Positions 54,481 through 63,729 of a stretch of DNA of 64,000 nt are shown in pieces. The notes below the pieces were generated by a model. The model was not told where the DNA came from and made no database searches. It saw only the letters and a list, made by a program, of their open reading frames with translations. The position numbers and the translations under genes were made by a program. Position 1 is the first letter of the stretch. Every line of letters begins with the position of its first letter. This stretch comes from Candidatus Gastranaerophilales bacterium. Lineage in GTDB: Bacteria; Cyanobacteriota; Vampirovibrionia; Gastranaerophilales; Gastranaerophilaceae. The stretch is from the NCBI GenBank assembly GCA_944324225.1, contig CALUVL010000004.1, positions 93,685 through 157,684 of the forward strand, in the 5' to 3' direction.

Positions 54481-55989
54481 CTATTGTTTTTTCTTTAATG
54501 TCGGAAATGCAATTACATCCCTTATAGACGGTGAATTTGTCAAAAGCATTACAATTCTGTCTATACCTATGCCAAGTCCGCCTGCCGGAGGCATTCCGTG
54601 CTCAAGTGCGCATATAAAGTCTTCGTCAATTTCCATTGCTTCTTCATCTCCGTTGGCTTTTGCGCGAGCCTGAGCTTCAAATCTCATTCTCTGGTCAATA
54701 GGATCTGTAAGTTCAGAGAATGCGTTTGCTATTTCCCAGCCGTTTACACGTGTTTCAAACCTTTCCGTCAGTCTTTCATTATCTCTGTGAACTTTCGCAA
54801 GAGGTGAAATGTCGCGTGGATAATCTATTATATGAACCGGCTGGATTAAGTGAGGTTCAACTTTTTCTTCAAAAATTAAATCAAGCACCTGTCCCCAGTT
54901 TTCGCATTCTGATGCGTCTATGCCAATTGATTTTGCCTTAGCCTTGGCATCTTCTGTTGTGAAGCAGTTGTTAAAATCAATGTCTGTATATTCTTTAATT
55001 GCGCCGAGCATTGTTTTTCTGTCCCATGGCGGTGTAAGATCAATTATATTTTCGCCGTAAGGGATTTTCATTGTTCCGAGAAGCTCCTGTGCTATTGACG
55101 AAATAAGGTTTTCAGTCAAAACCATCATTTCATTGTAATCAACGTAAGCCTGATAAAGTTCCATCATTGTGAACTCAGGGTTGTGGCGGATGTCAATACC
55201 TTCGTTTCTAAAGCTTCTGTTGATTTCAAAAATCTTTTCTGAAAGTCCGCCGACCATAAGCCTTTTCAGGTAAAGTTCGGGCGCAATTCTTAAGTACATG
55301 TCCATATCAAGTGTGTTGTGGTGCGTGATAAAAGGTCTTGCATTTGCGCCTCCTGCCTGAGGGTGAAGCATCGGGGTTTCAACTTCAATAAATCCCTGTT
55401 TTGTGAGATACTCACGAATTTTTTGTATGATTTTGCTTCTTAATACAAAAGTTTTTCTAACGTCTTCATTCACAATCATATCAACGTAACGCTGGCGGTA
55501 TCTTGTTTCAACATCTGTCAGCCCGTGAAATTTTTCAGGAAGCGGAAGAAGTGATTTTGAAAGAATTTTTAATGAAGTTGCTTTAATTGAAAGCTCGCCT
55601 CTAGGGGTTCTTCTGATTGTCCCTTTAAATCCCACGATATCGCCGATATCAATAAGCTTTAAAATTTTTAATTGGTCTTCTGTAAGATTTTCTTTATGTG
55701 AAAAAATTTGGATTTTTCCGCTGGCATCAGTAAGGTCAATGAACATACCGGAATTTCTGATAGCCATTACACGACCCGCAACAGAGTATGTGTCTTCTGT
55801 TTCAACGCCGGCTTCAAGGTCTTTGTATTTCTCCTGCAAGTCTGCAGCGTTAATATCTTTATCAAATGAATAAGGATAAGGATTTACACCTTTATCTGCA
55901 AGATCTGCAAGTTTTTGAATTCTTGTTTGTCTGATCTGGTCTATTGCCGAATTTGATTCGTTTGCAACTTGTTGTGTCATAATTTTCAT
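54481..55989 (-). CDS. lysS: Lysine--tRNA ligase, class II
   Basis: 502 residues (an in-frame ATG nine bases in, at 55980, is equally possible). The OB-fold anticodon domain (VAGRVMAIRNSGMFIDLTD) comes first. Motif 2 FRNEGIDIRHNPEFTMMELY and motif 3 GGLGIGIDRIVMLLT follow. It charges tRNA-Lys. It reads toward the prepilin-like gene and shares the terminator with it. Confidence 0.95.
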   Translation of the reverse strand: MKIMTQQVANESNSAIDQIRQTRIQKLADLADKGVNPYPYSFDKDINAADLQEKYKDLEAGVETEDTYSVAGRVMAIRNSGMFIDLTDASGKIQIFSHKENLTEDQLKILKLIDIGDIVGFKGTIRRTPRGELSIKATSLKILSKSLLPLPEKFHGLTDVETRYRQRYVDMIVNEDVRKTFVLRSKIIQKIREYLTKQGFIEVETPMLHPQAGGANARPFITHHNTLDMDMYLRIAPELYLKRLMVGGLSEKIFEINRSFRNEGIDIRHNPEFTMMELYQAYVDYNEMMVLTENLISSIAQELLGTMKIPYGENIIDLTPPWDRKTMLGAIKEYTDIDFNNCFTTEDAKAKAKSIGIDASECENWGQVLDLIFEEKVEPHLIQPVHIIDYPRDISPLAKVHRDNERLTERFETRVNGWEIANAFSELTDPIDQRMRFEAQARAKANGDEEAMEIDEDFICALEHGMPPAGGLGIGIDRIVMLLTNSPSIRDVIAFPTLKKKQ

Positions 55990-56096
55990 TCCTTTATTTT
56001 ATTTATATCTTGTATTCAAATTTTATCACAAACAAAAACGCATTCAAATTTTTATCAACAGCATATTATGGATAAATTAAGCAGAAATAAAAATTA

Positions 56097-56127
56097 CAAA
56101 AAGTTCACAGCGGGTGTGAACTTTTTG
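56097..56127 (-). terminator. Terminator downstream of pilT
   Basis: CAAAAAGTTCACA and its exact complement (13 bp) flank a five-base loop, 24 bp after the pilT stop. The run of T is inside the stem end. Confidence 0.7.
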
Positions 56128-56150
56128 TTGTATGAAGAATTTCTCTTAAT

Positions 56151-57236
56151 TTATTCAGCAGGAGTCGGGTTGTAATCAATCATACGCTTTAATTCATCAG
56201 GTCTTGAAGTTTTTGAAAGCGCATCTTCAAGAGTAATATTTCCTGCTTTGTAGTGTTTTGCAAGTGCCATTTCAAGAGTTTGCATACCCAAACCGACATT
56301 CATCTGGATTGTTGAGTAGATTTGAGCGGCCTTGCTTTCTCTGATAAGGTTTGCAATTGCAGGTGTTACAAGCATGATTTCCTGAGCCATTACACGGCCT
56401 TTTTTCTGTCCGTTCGGAAGGGTTTTCGGTACAAGAGTTTGCGCAAATACTGCAACCAGTGAGTTTGCGAGCTGTACACGAATTTGCTGCTGTTGTCCTT
56501 CCGGAAATACGTCAATGATACGGTCGATGGTTTGTGAAGCAGATGAGGTGTGAAGTGTTCCGAATACAAGGTGGCCTGTTTCTGCGGCTGTCAGAGCCAG
56601 TGAAATTGTTTCGTGGTCACGCATCTCACCTACCAGAATGATATCAGGGTCTTCACGAAGTGCTGATTTAAGAGCGTTTGCAAAACTTCTTGTATCCATA
56701 CCGAGTTCACGCTGGTGAACAATACTTTTTTTAGACGTGTGAACAAATTCTATCGGGTCTTCAATTGTCAAAATGTGTTCGGCTTTTGTGTCGTTAATGT
56801 AGTCAATCATTGCCGCAAGGGTTGTTGATTTACCTGAACCTGTAGGGCCTGTTACAAGAACCAATCCTCTCGGTTTTTCTGCCGTAATTCTTACAATATC
56901 CGGAAGCCCCAGCTGGTCGAATGATGGAACTTTGTCCGTAATTGTACGGAAAGCTGCTGCGTAATTACCTTTGTCTTTGTAGAAGTTGACCCTGAAACGG
57001 CTCAATCCCTCTATACCGTAAGAAAAGTCCAATTCCCAGTTCTGTTCAAGTGTACGTCTTTGTTCGTTTGAAAGCATAGGGAAGAGAAGACTTTCAACTT
57101 CATCCGGAGTAAGAGGTTCCATATCTACACGGGTAAGTTTACCATCTACTCTTATTGCCGGCGGCAGATTGCTTGATATGTGCAAGTCACTCCCGCCGTC
57201 TTTTACCAGTTTTTCTAATAATTCTTCAATTACCAT
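56151..57236 (-). CDS. pilT: Type IV pilus retraction ATPase PilT
   Basis: 361 residues. A hexameric ATPase that pulls pili in. Walker A is GPTGSGKST at 130-138. The Asp box is TIEDPIEFVH, Walker B is REDPDIILVGEMRD, and the His box is GHLVFGTLHTSSA. AIANLIRESKAAQI is close to the AIRNLIRE motif of PilT that is needed for retraction, so PilT is favoured over PilB or GspE. It works with the prepilins of this window in principle. A small gene lies 32 bp upstream in the same transcript. Confidence 0.93.
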   Translation of the reverse strand: MVIEELLEKLVKDGGSDLHISSNLPPAIRVDGKLTRVDMEPLTPDEVESLLFPMLSNEQRRTLEQNWELDFSYGIEGLSRFRVNFYKDKGNYAAAFRTITDKVPSFDQLGLPDIVRITAEKPRGLVLVTGPTGSGKSTTLAAMIDYINDTKAEHILTIEDPIEFVHTSKKSIVHQRELGMDTRSFANALKSALREDPDIILVGEMRDHETISLALTAAETGHLVFGTLHTSSASQTIDRIIDVFPEGQQQQIRVQLANSLVAVFAQTLVPKTLPNGQKKGRVMAQEIMLVTPAIANLIRESKAAQIYSTIQMNVGLGMQTLEMALAKHYKAGNITLEDALSKTSRPDELKRMIDYNPTPAE

Positions 57237-57268
57237 GTTTTACCTGCCTTTTATGATTATTATAATTA

Positions 57269-57520
57269 TTATTCGTTAAAAGATATTAATGCGTCATCTT
57301 CTTTCATTGCAAGTTCAAGAAGTAAGTATGTCATGTATGCCCCGAGAGCAACGGCTTTCGGGTCTAAATCGGTATTATTTGCAGCTTCGATTATTGCTGT
57401 GTTGATTTCCGGATTTTCATCTTTTATGTAATGTATCATTTTTTTACGCCAAGAAGGCATATCTTTGAAAATTTCCGAAAACACTTTTGCTACTGTTTCT
57501 TCTGATATGATTGGAAGCAT
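57269..57520 (-). CDS. Hypothetical small protein upstream of pilT
   Basis: 83 residues, helical, no membrane segment. It begins MLPIISEETVAKVFSEIFKD, and ends AYMTYLLLELAMKEDDALIS. AGAGGT lies before the ATG. It is probably co-transcribed with pilT, but its role is unknown. Confidence 0.55.
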   Translation of the reverse strand: MLPIISEETVAKVFSEIFKDMPSWRKKMIHYIKDENPEINTAIIEAANNTDLDPKAVALGAYMTYLLLELAMKEDDALISFNE

Positions 57521-57608
57521 ACTCTACCTCTTATTCTATCACATGACAATCTTACACTACTTATTTGCATTTAACAATAGATATTATTAAATAATCCTTT
57601 GTTTAATG

Positions 57609-57614
57609 TATAAT
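57609..57614 (+). promoter_or_regulatory. -10 element TATAAT 6 nt before recF ATG
   Basis: TATAAT overlaps the codons after an earlier in-frame ATG at 57606. This makes the ATG at 57621 the real start, with transcription beginning at it. Confidence 0.5.
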
Positions 57615-57620
57615 TCAGGT

Positions 57621-58724
57621 ATGAAACTGAAAAATATAAGACTTTTAAATTACCGCAACTGTAAAGATTTGGAGTTGGATTTTAATGCAGATAAGATTTT
57701 AATAATAGGGAAAAATGCCCAAGGTAAAACAAATATTTTGGAAAGTATTTATTTTCTCTCAGCTTTAAAAAGCCAGAGAACGGCCAACAATATTGAAATA
57801 ATAAATTTTGACTCACAAGCAGCTTCAATAGATGCAGAGCTTGTAAAGGCGGATACTTCAGTTTCTTTGAGTTATTTTTATAACAGGGACAAAAGTCGTA
57901 TTTTAAAGGTTAACGGTCTTAGGACAACTCCGAAAAATTTTAAGCAGGTATTAAAAACTGTATTATTTTCGACGAATGATCTGCTTTTATTGCGTGGAAA
58001 CCCTGCTGACCGGCGGGACTGGCTTGATAGAGCTATTTCTCAAATTTATCCAGCTTATGATGAACGATTGTCAAAATATGAAAAAATCCGCATTCAGAAA
58101 AATAATTTTTTGAAAGAACTTATAAAGGGTACCAATTTAGACGAAACACTTCTGGAAGTATTGAATGAGCAGCTTGTAATTACAGGAAGCAACATAATTT
58201 ACCTAAGAATAAAATTTTTGGCGGAAATTGAGCGTATTGCAAAGGAAAAGCATAAAACAATAAGTGAAACAGAACAATTAAAACTTGTTTATGAATGCTC
58301 TTTTCTTGAGGGAGAAACTGAATTGGACGAAATCGTGCAAAATTTCAGGCATGCTCTGGAGGATCGCAAAGTTGAAGAATTTCGAAGAGCACAGTCCTGT
58401 GTCGGTCCACACAGGGACGATATAATATTCTATATAAATGAAAATGAAGCAACGAAATTTGCCTCTCAGGGCCAGCAAAGGACTGTTGTGTTGGCCTTGA
58501 AGCTTTCTGAACTGGATATAATCACTGCAAAAACAGGGGATGAGCCGATTTTGTTGTTGGATGATGTTCTTGCTGAACTTGATGATATAAGACAGAATTA
58601 CCTGCTAAAATCAATTACCTCTGCGACGCAGGTTGTGATAACTTCTGTTGATACAGTGCTTTTTGAAGATGAATTTTTGAAGGATGTCAAAATTTACAAA
58701 ATTGAAAACGGTGCTGTTATTTAA
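57621..58724 (+). CDS. recF: DNA replication and repair protein RecF
   Basis: 367 residues from the second ATG (MKLKNIRLLNYRNC), as in other RecF proteins. RecF is an SMC-like ATPase that loads RecA at single-strand gaps. Walker A is GKNAQGKTN. The signature ASQGQQRTV and Walker B ILLLDDVLAELDD are present, as is VGPHRDD, which is typical. It is away from dnaA, dnaN and gyrB. A 568-bp gap with structured repeats follows. Confidence 0.92.
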   Translation: MKLKNIRLLNYRNCKDLELDFNADKILIIGKNAQGKTNILESIYFLSALKSQRTANNIEIINFDSQAASIDAELVKADTSVSLSYFYNRDKSRILKVNGLRTTPKNFKQVLKTVLFSTNDLLLLRGNPADRRDWLDRAISQIYPAYDERLSKYEKIRIQKNNFLKELIKGTNLDETLLEVLNEQLVITGSNIIYLRIKFLAEIERIAKEKHKTISETEQLKLVYECSFLEGETELDEIVQNFRHALEDRKVEEFRRAQSCVGPHRDDIIFYINENEATKFASQGQQRTVVLALKLSELDIITAKTGDEPILLLDDVLAELDDIRQNYLLKSITSATQVVITSVDTVLFEDEFLKDVKIYKIENGAVI

Positions 58725-58765
58725 CATAAAGTATGTTATTTTAATAAAATTTTAGAAAGTTTTAT

Positions 58766-59244
58766 TGTGTACATTTCTTTCTCTTTGTTGCGATGCAAAG
58801 CGGATTGTCGGCAGAGGGCGGAGCGGTCAAGGCGATGAGCCTTACCGCATAGTCCCGTTTAATGCCGGCAATCCAAGCAGAGAAAGAAACGTACCAAAGA
58901 AAGAGAAACACGCTGACCGTTTAATCACTGCTAAACTCAACCCGAGCGGATTAACTCGCTTTGCTCAGACAAAATCCGCTTTGCTGTTGTTTCGTTAAGC
59001 AGTGATTGATGATTTTTTAATTATTTCCAAACATTGATTGCTCACTCCACTGTGGTCGGATATTTTTGCACAATGCCGCAATAGCGGAGTGAACAATAAT
59101 TGCAGGCGAGACAAACTTCAAAGGCGGGTATTGTCTGAGCGCAGCGAGTTTACCCGCCTCAGTGTCGAGCCGTGCAGATTATTAGTGAACGGAAGCGTGC
59201 GGACGGTTTTGTGAAACTTTTTCCGCAAAAAGTTTCCCCGTCCG
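58766..59244. repeat. GC-richer, hairpin-dense non-coding block
   Basis: The gap 58725-59292 has no gene that I can support. It is less AT-rich than its surroundings and full of inverted repeats: GTACATTTCTTTCTCT (58769-58784) with AGAGAAAGAAACGTAC (58879-58894), one mismatch; AATCACTGCT (58923-58932) with AGCAGTGATT (58998-59007); and a compound hairpin at 59200-59244 (outer CGGACGG/CCGTCCG, inner GAAACTTTTT/AAAAAGTTTC). It could be a non-autonomous mobile element or a structured RNA. Confidence 0.55.
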
Positions 59245-59292
59245 GAGGACAATATAAAAAATAAATTTTATTATTTATGACCATAACATATT

Positions 59293-59643
59293 TTATGAAA
59301 TGTGTATATTTTTAAGATGTTCGATTTTAATCTGCGGACGCAAAGTTATCCCGATTACATCTATCCTGTAATCCTTAACTTTGTTCTCGGATAAGTAAAA
59401 CTGAACACCCTTTAAAATATTCATAAATTTGCTTCTGGTAATTGCCTCAAGCGGACTGCCGAATCCGTCTGTCTTTCGTGTTTTGACTTCCACAAAAACA
59501 GTGGTATTTTTGTACTGCGCAATAATATCAAGCTCGCAAAAACGTGAATAATGCTTGTTTCTTTCAAGAATTTTGTAACCCTGTTTTTCCAAGAATTTGC
59601 AGGCAATGTCTTCGCCGTTGTCGCCAAGAGTGCGATTGTTCAT
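59293..59643 (-). CDS. yraN: YraN/UPF0102 family protein (predicted nuclease fold)
   Basis: 116 residues, the usual size. LGDNGEDIACKFLEKQGYKIL begins the family. The endonuclease-like core is E..D-IIAQYKNTTVFVEVKTR with the D-ExK residues, followed by PLEAITRSKFMNI. The biological role is not settled. GAGGAG lies before the ATG. queF lies 14 bp upstream on the same strand. Confidence 0.9.
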   Translation of the reverse strand: MNNRTLGDNGEDIACKFLEKQGYKILERNKHYSRFCELDIIAQYKNTTVFVEVKTRKTDGFGSPLEAITRSKFMNILKGVQFYLSENKVKDYRIDVIGITLRPQIKIEHLKNIHIS

Positions 59644-59657
59644 GTGTTTAATCTCCT

Positions 59658-60557
59658 CTATTGCTTGATGCCGTGTCTTGCAAGCTTTGTCAAATCAAGA
59701 AGTTTGTAGACATCATCAACATTGCAGTTTTTCGACCACCTTGCGGGGCAAATGTCTATTCCGCCTCTTCTGGTGTACAGCGCACAGACAAAAAGTGCGT
59801 CGCCTTCATCCAAAATATCGAAAAGCCGTTTGAAAATCATTTCGCAGCATTCTTCGTGAAAATGGTATTCCGAACGAAATGAACATAAATATTTAACCAG
59901 ACTTTCTTCCAAAATATGTTTTTGTGATTTGTAGTGAATAAAAACATCTCCAAAATCCGGCTGGTGTGTAACACGGCAGTTCGAGCGGAGAGAATCGAAC
60001 GTCAGATAATACTCCTGTTCGGGGGCTGAGGTTTCAGTTTCCAAAACTTCGGGTGTTTCTTTGAAGTTTTCTATTCTAATTTTGCTTTCGTCAATAAAAT
60101 CTGTCAGGTCTTGAAAGTTTTTGAAAATTTCAACCCGTTCGGTGTTATTTTCAAGAAAATTTGCTTCGACTTTTGTTTTTAGTTTTTCGCTTAAGTCTTG
60201 TTCGATTTTAGCTTTGCAAGTGGCAAGGCAATCTTTTGTAGTTTTGCCGAACCCTGTCATGTTGAAGGAATTCAGATAAAGTTTCAGCGATTTTGATTCA
60301 ACCAAAAATTCGCTGCGGCAATTGTATTTTAGTTTAAGCACTCTTGTAACAGGCAAGTTGTTTTCGGTGAGAGCAGAAAATTCGTAAGCGTGCCATACAT
60401 CCCGGCCTTCAAACGGGATGTTATTGCTGTCAATGTTGTATTGAGAGCGGTTTTCGCACCTTGGAATGGGCACGATAAGCGACGGATCATAAATTGAACT
60501 TCCGTCCGTTTTCTTGCCCAAATATTTTGATGCGATTTGGTCTGTTTGGTTTTGCAT
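59658..60557 (-). CDS. queF: NADPH-dependent preQ0 reductase QueF, long type
   Basis: 299 residues, the two-domain (E. coli-like) form. It reduces 7-cyano-7-deazaguanine to preQ1 for queuosine in tRNA. The family residues are ESKSLKLYLNSFNMT (87-101) and the catalytic Cys204 in RSNCRVTHQPDFGDV, then FHEECCEMIF and RRGGIDICPARWS. The ATG lacks a ribosome site; TACAAT lies six bases before it. yraN follows closely. Confidence 0.92.
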   Translation of the reverse strand: MQNQTDQIASKYLGKKTDGSSIYDPSLIVPIPRCENRSQYNIDSNNIPFEGRDVWHAYEFSALTENNLPVTRVLKLKYNCRSEFLVESKSLKLYLNSFNMTGFGKTTKDCLATCKAKIEQDLSEKLKTKVEANFLENNTERVEIFKNFQDLTDFIDESKIRIENFKETPEVLETETSAPEQEYYLTFDSLRSNCRVTHQPDFGDVFIHYKSQKHILEESLVKYLCSFRSEYHFHEECCEMIFKRLFDILDEGDALFVCALYTRRGGIDICPARWSKNCNVDDVYKLLDLTKLARHGIKQ

Positions 60558-60563
60558 AAGTTA

Positions 60564-60569
60564 ATTGTA
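60564..60569 (-). promoter_or_regulatory. -10 element TACAAT 6 nt before queF ATG
   Basis: Minus-strand order TACAAT, six bases, ATG. No preQ1 riboswitch fits in this gap, as there would be no leader. Confidence 0.45.
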
Positions 60570-60601
60570 ACATAAAATAAAAACTGTTTTTATAAGGCCA
60601 G

Positions 60602-61096
60602 TTACCAATAGGATCTTTTTGTTTTTATAGTTCCAATGTTTTGACCATAAGAATTGTATATTGTACTAGTAGTACCTCTATTACAATAAATAGGATTAGG
60701 CATCATCCCAAATCTAGGTTCACAGGATACTGGTGCTCCATATGTATATTGTTGATAATTATTGTAGGCTTGTGTTCCTGCATTAACATTTGCACCAGCA
60801 GCCGCTCCAGCTGCAAGTCCTGCCATAATTTGCATTGTTCGTTGTCTTCGTATTTCTTTCCTTCTTGCTTTTGCCTCTAATAACCCGTTATAATAAACAT
60901 TATATTTTTCATTACAGAATTGCATGTTTACTTCACATAGCTTTTTCCAGTTTTTCTCCATTTTTCTTGGATTTGAATCCATATAGGCTTCATCTATTTT
61001 TTTTATATATTCATAGCCGGTTATTGCAGGTTCATAGGCAAAGCACATAGTTTGTAAAAGCATACTCATAATCAGGGCAAATGTAATCTTTTTCAT
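60602..61096 (-). CDS. Exported small protein with a glycine-zipper-like stretch
   Basis: 164 residues. A signal peptide (MKKITFALIMSMLLQTMCFA) precedes a charged helical part (YEYIKKIDEAYMDSNPRKMEKNW). MAGLAAGAAAGANVNAG near residue 90 looks like a glycine zipper, which can insert in membranes. The end is Tyr/Asn/Gly-rich with two Cys. No family is recognised. Confidence 0.6.
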   Translation of the reverse strand: MKKITFALIMSMLLQTMCFAYEPAITGYEYIKKIDEAYMDSNPRKMEKNWKKLCEVNMQFCNEKYNVYYNGLLEAKARRKEIRRQRTMQIMAGLAAGAAAGANVNAGTQAYNNYQQYTYGAPVSCEPRFGMMPNPIYCNRGTTSTIYNSYGQNIGTIKTKRSYW

Positions 61097-61168
61097 AATA
61101 AACTCCTTTAGTGTAAATTGTTAAAATATTGATTTTTTATAATACTGCTGTTTTTCAATAATATCTAA

Positions 61169-61435
61169 TCAGCAACTAAAAAAGTACATAATTTCTTTTA
61201 TACCGTTGTAGTCTTGGGATTCAAAAGTAGTACCTCTGAGTGTAATTTTTGAATCAATCTTGCAAATGTAATCTGTAAGTTCTTGTTTTAAAGGCTCTAA
61301 TGATTCTTTAGTTCCGTATACTCCAATAAGAATCGTTTCTCCTGCAGGAGAAACCAGAAAGTCAACATTTACATTTTTATCCTTGTTAAATTTTTGAATA
61401 GTAGTGCTAATTTTTTCAATAAATTCTGCATTCAT
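61169..61435 (-). CDS. Hypothetical small protein
   Basis: 88 residues. Helix, strand, helix, strand order (FIEKISTTIQKFNKDKNVNVDFLVS, then TILIGVYGTKESLEPLKQELTDYI) with no known motif. GGAGG lies upstream of the ATG. It is divergent from the Xre gene at 61558, 122 bp away. Confidence 0.5.
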   Translation of the reverse strand: MNAEFIEKISTTIQKFNKDKNVNVDFLVSPAGETILIGVYGTKESLEPLKQELTDYICKIDSKITLRGTTFESQDYNGIKEIMYFFSC

Positions 61436-61557
61436 AAAATACCTCCAAATAAATTGTATATTTTTATTATATAACTTTTAACTTCTTGTGTCAAGATGTT
61501 AAACATGGTTAGACTTGCTTAATAATCCCATTACAATTAAATTTAAGGTTGTTATTC

Positions 61558-61884
61558 ATGAAAAGTTACATTCAGCAACAATTAGGTAAAAAAATAAGGG
61601 AATTTCGTAAAATTAAGGGTTTTAGCCAAGAAATATTTGCGGAAAAAATTGGTATTGCTACTAAAACTTTAAGCAGTATTGAAACAGGAAATGCTTTTAT
61701 GACAGCGCCAACATTAGAGAAAATAGTTGAAGTGCTGAATGTTTCCCCTAAAGATTTATTTACATTTGATGATGATTTAGAAAATGAGGATATGTATTCT
61801 GAGATTCTTAAAAAATTGGAGTTTATTAAAAAAGATAAAGAACTCCTGAAATTGTTCTATAAATTTGCCAAAAGTATGATTTAA
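61558..61884 (+). CDS. Xre-type HTH regulator
   Basis: 108 residues from the ATG at 61558. LGKKIREFRKIKGFSQEIFA, then KIGIATKTLSSIETGNAF and LEKIVEVLNVSPKDLF make up the HTH_3 fold. A short acidic, then helical, C-terminal tail (residues 72-108) may serve dimer formation. It is divergent from the unknown gene at 61169. Confidence 0.88.
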   Translation: MKSYIQQQLGKKIREFRKIKGFSQEIFAEKIGIATKTLSSIETGNAFMTAPTLEKIVEVLNVSPKDLFTFDDDLENEDMYSEILKKLEFIKKDKELLKLFYKFAKSMI

Positions 61885-62044
61885 TATAGTTAAATAAACT
61901 CTCTTTTATTGTTTTTTAAACGTAAATTTTTTTTTGTTCCTAGATCTGCCTGCAACTTCTTTGTTAGAGAGCACTACAATTCCGAGTGGTGCAATAACAA
62001 TGCACAGTTTTGAAAAAGGTTCCGTTAACAGGATATTTTATATC

Positions 62045-63367
62045 TTAAGCAATTTCTTCATAAGCTGCAGGATTGTTCAGCAAGTCGTAATTGATTTCAT
62101 TTTCGTTATCGGCAATTGCTGCTGCCACAACAACGTCAGAAGTTACATTGACAAGAGTTCTCATCATATCCGTAATTCTTTCGATTGTGAACAGGAAGGC
62201 AAAGCCTGTAACTAACTGTTCAGGGCTTAATCCCATACCGTTAAGAATAAGAGCAATTGTAATCAGTCCTGCTCCTGGAATACCGGCGCATGTTGAAGAC
62301 GCAATGATTGCTAAGATTGCAATTTGAATAATCAAAAACGGATCAAGTGCCACACCGTAAGCCTGTGCAAGGAAAATTACCGCAACAACCTGAAGAAGTG
62401 CTGTTCCGTCCATATTTAGAGTTGCACCTAAAGGAAGCACAAAGCTTGAAATTTTGTGTGAAATTCCTCTTTTTTCACAGCATGCAATTGTTAAAGGCAG
62501 TGTAGCAGACGAACTTGCTGTTCCGAATGCTACCATCATGGCTTCAGTTACCGCAGAATAAAGCATTACAACCGATACTTTTGAAACTTTTTTCAAGAAC
62601 AGAGGATAAACAACGCATAACTGAATCAAAAATCCTATCAAAAGCACAAGCAGGTATTTTGAAATACTTGAGAAAATTTCAATGCCAAAGCTTGAAACAG
62701 CGCTTGCCGTAAGTGCAAATACACCCGGAGCTGCCAAAAACATAATCCAGTCAGTAATTTTCATTGTAGCTGCAAAAACTGATTCAAAAAAGGAAACTAT
62801 GGGTCTGTTTACGTCGCCGACTTTAGAGAGTGCAATTGCAAAAATCAGGCAGAATACAATAATCGGAACCATATCGCCGGCCGCAACTGAGTGGAAAGGA
62901 TTGCTAGGGATAAATCCTAAGAACAGGTTTAGGATATTCCCCTGTTGCTGCTGCATTGTAGCGGCAACAGTTGCCTGAACTTCACTTGCTGCATTTTGTG
63001 CGATGTAACTTGCGGCCCCGACTCCCGGTTTAATCAACAATGCAAGTACGGCACCGATAATTACGGCAAGTGTTGTTATTATCCCGTAATATAAAACCAT
63101 TTTTGAGCCGAATTTGCCAAGCTGTTTGTTGTCGCCGACACTTGTAATCCCGATTATTATCGCAGATACAACCAGCGGAATTACAACCATCTGGATTAAT
63201 CTTATAAATACCTGCCCGATAAATGTTAAAATATTTGATGCAAGAATGTTCGGATGACTGTGTAAAAGTATTCCGACGATTATACCTCCGATAATCCCTA
63301 AAAATATATGTCCGTTTCGTTTTATACCAAGACCGAGTGCAATCAGGATTTGCATATGTAATTTCAT
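62045..63367 (-). CDS. Dicarboxylate/amino acid:cation symporter (DAACS family)
   Basis: 440 residues from the ATG at 63367, with AGAGGG upstream; an in-frame start at 63400 would cover this site. Family motifs are SSSATLPLTIACC (hairpin 1 region), LPLGATLNMDGTAL (transmembrane 7 with NMDGT) and GIPGAGLITIALIL (hairpin 2). Members take up glutamate, aspartate or C4-dicarboxylates with H+ or Na+. A PITERITDMMRT-like segment (ERITDMMRTLVNVTSD) gives the Asp and Asn used in substrate binding. Confidence 0.92.
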   Translation of the reverse strand: MKLHMQILIALGLGIKRNGHIFLGIIGGIIVGILLHSHPNILASNILTFIGQVFIRLIQMVVIPLVVSAIIIGITSVGDNKQLGKFGSKMVLYYGIITTLAVIIGAVLALLIKPGVGAASYIAQNAASEVQATVAATMQQQQGNILNLFLGFIPSNPFHSVAAGDMVPIIVFCLIFAIALSKVGDVNRPIVSFFESVFAATMKITDWIMFLAAPGVFALTASAVSSFGIEIFSSISKYLLVLLIGFLIQLCVVYPLFLKKVSKVSVVMLYSAVTEAMMVAFGTASSSATLPLTIACCEKRGISHKISSFVLPLGATLNMDGTALLQVVAVIFLAQAYGVALDPFLIIQIAILAIIASSTCAGIPGAGLITIALILNGMGLSPEQLVTGFAFLFTIERITDMMRTLVNVTSDVVVAAAIADNENEINYDLLNNPAAYEEIA

Positions 63368-63607
63368 TGTTGTTTCCCTCTTTTTTGCTTTACCTGTCAA
63401 TTATACAATCATTTGTTATAATTTTCAAATGTTAAGAAAAAAATCGTAAACTTGAGGGAGAAAATTACGTTTTTTTAAGCGTTTATGCTGAAAAAACGGG
63501 TGCAGAATAATTTTCCGCAGCCCTGCTATGAATACCAGCAGATTCTGTATGCGTTGTGTGTGTAGCGAAAATTACCTGCCTATAGATTTTAGGCTATATG
63601 AAAATGA

Positions 63608-63640
63608 AAAAGCCGTTTGAATAATTTTCAAACGGCTTTT
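63608..63640. terminator. Terminator downstream of tRNA-Pro
   Basis: AAAAGCCGTTTGA and TCAAACGGCTTTT form a 13-bp perfect stem with a seven-base loop. T runs on either strand make it work both ways. Confidence 0.85.
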
Positions 63641-63652
63641 TTCTGTTTTAAA

Positions 63653-63729
63653 TGGTCGGAACGACAGGATTTGAACCTGCGACCTCTACCACCCCAAGGT
63701 AGCACGCTACCAAGCTGCGCCACGTCCCG
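63653..63729 (-). tRNA. tRNA-Pro (anticodon UGG)
   Basis: 77 nt with encoded CCA. The acceptor stem is CGGGACG with CGTTCCG (one G-T pair). The D arm contains GCAGCTTGGTAGC. The anticodon loop CTTGGGG puts TGG in the anticodon. The T loop is GGTTCAAATCC. UGG can read all proline codons by wobble. Confidence 0.95.

Noticed and set aside
58765..58998. 77-codon ORF after recF
   Set aside because: It lies across the inverted repeats of the structured block, with no ribosome site and no protein-like pattern.
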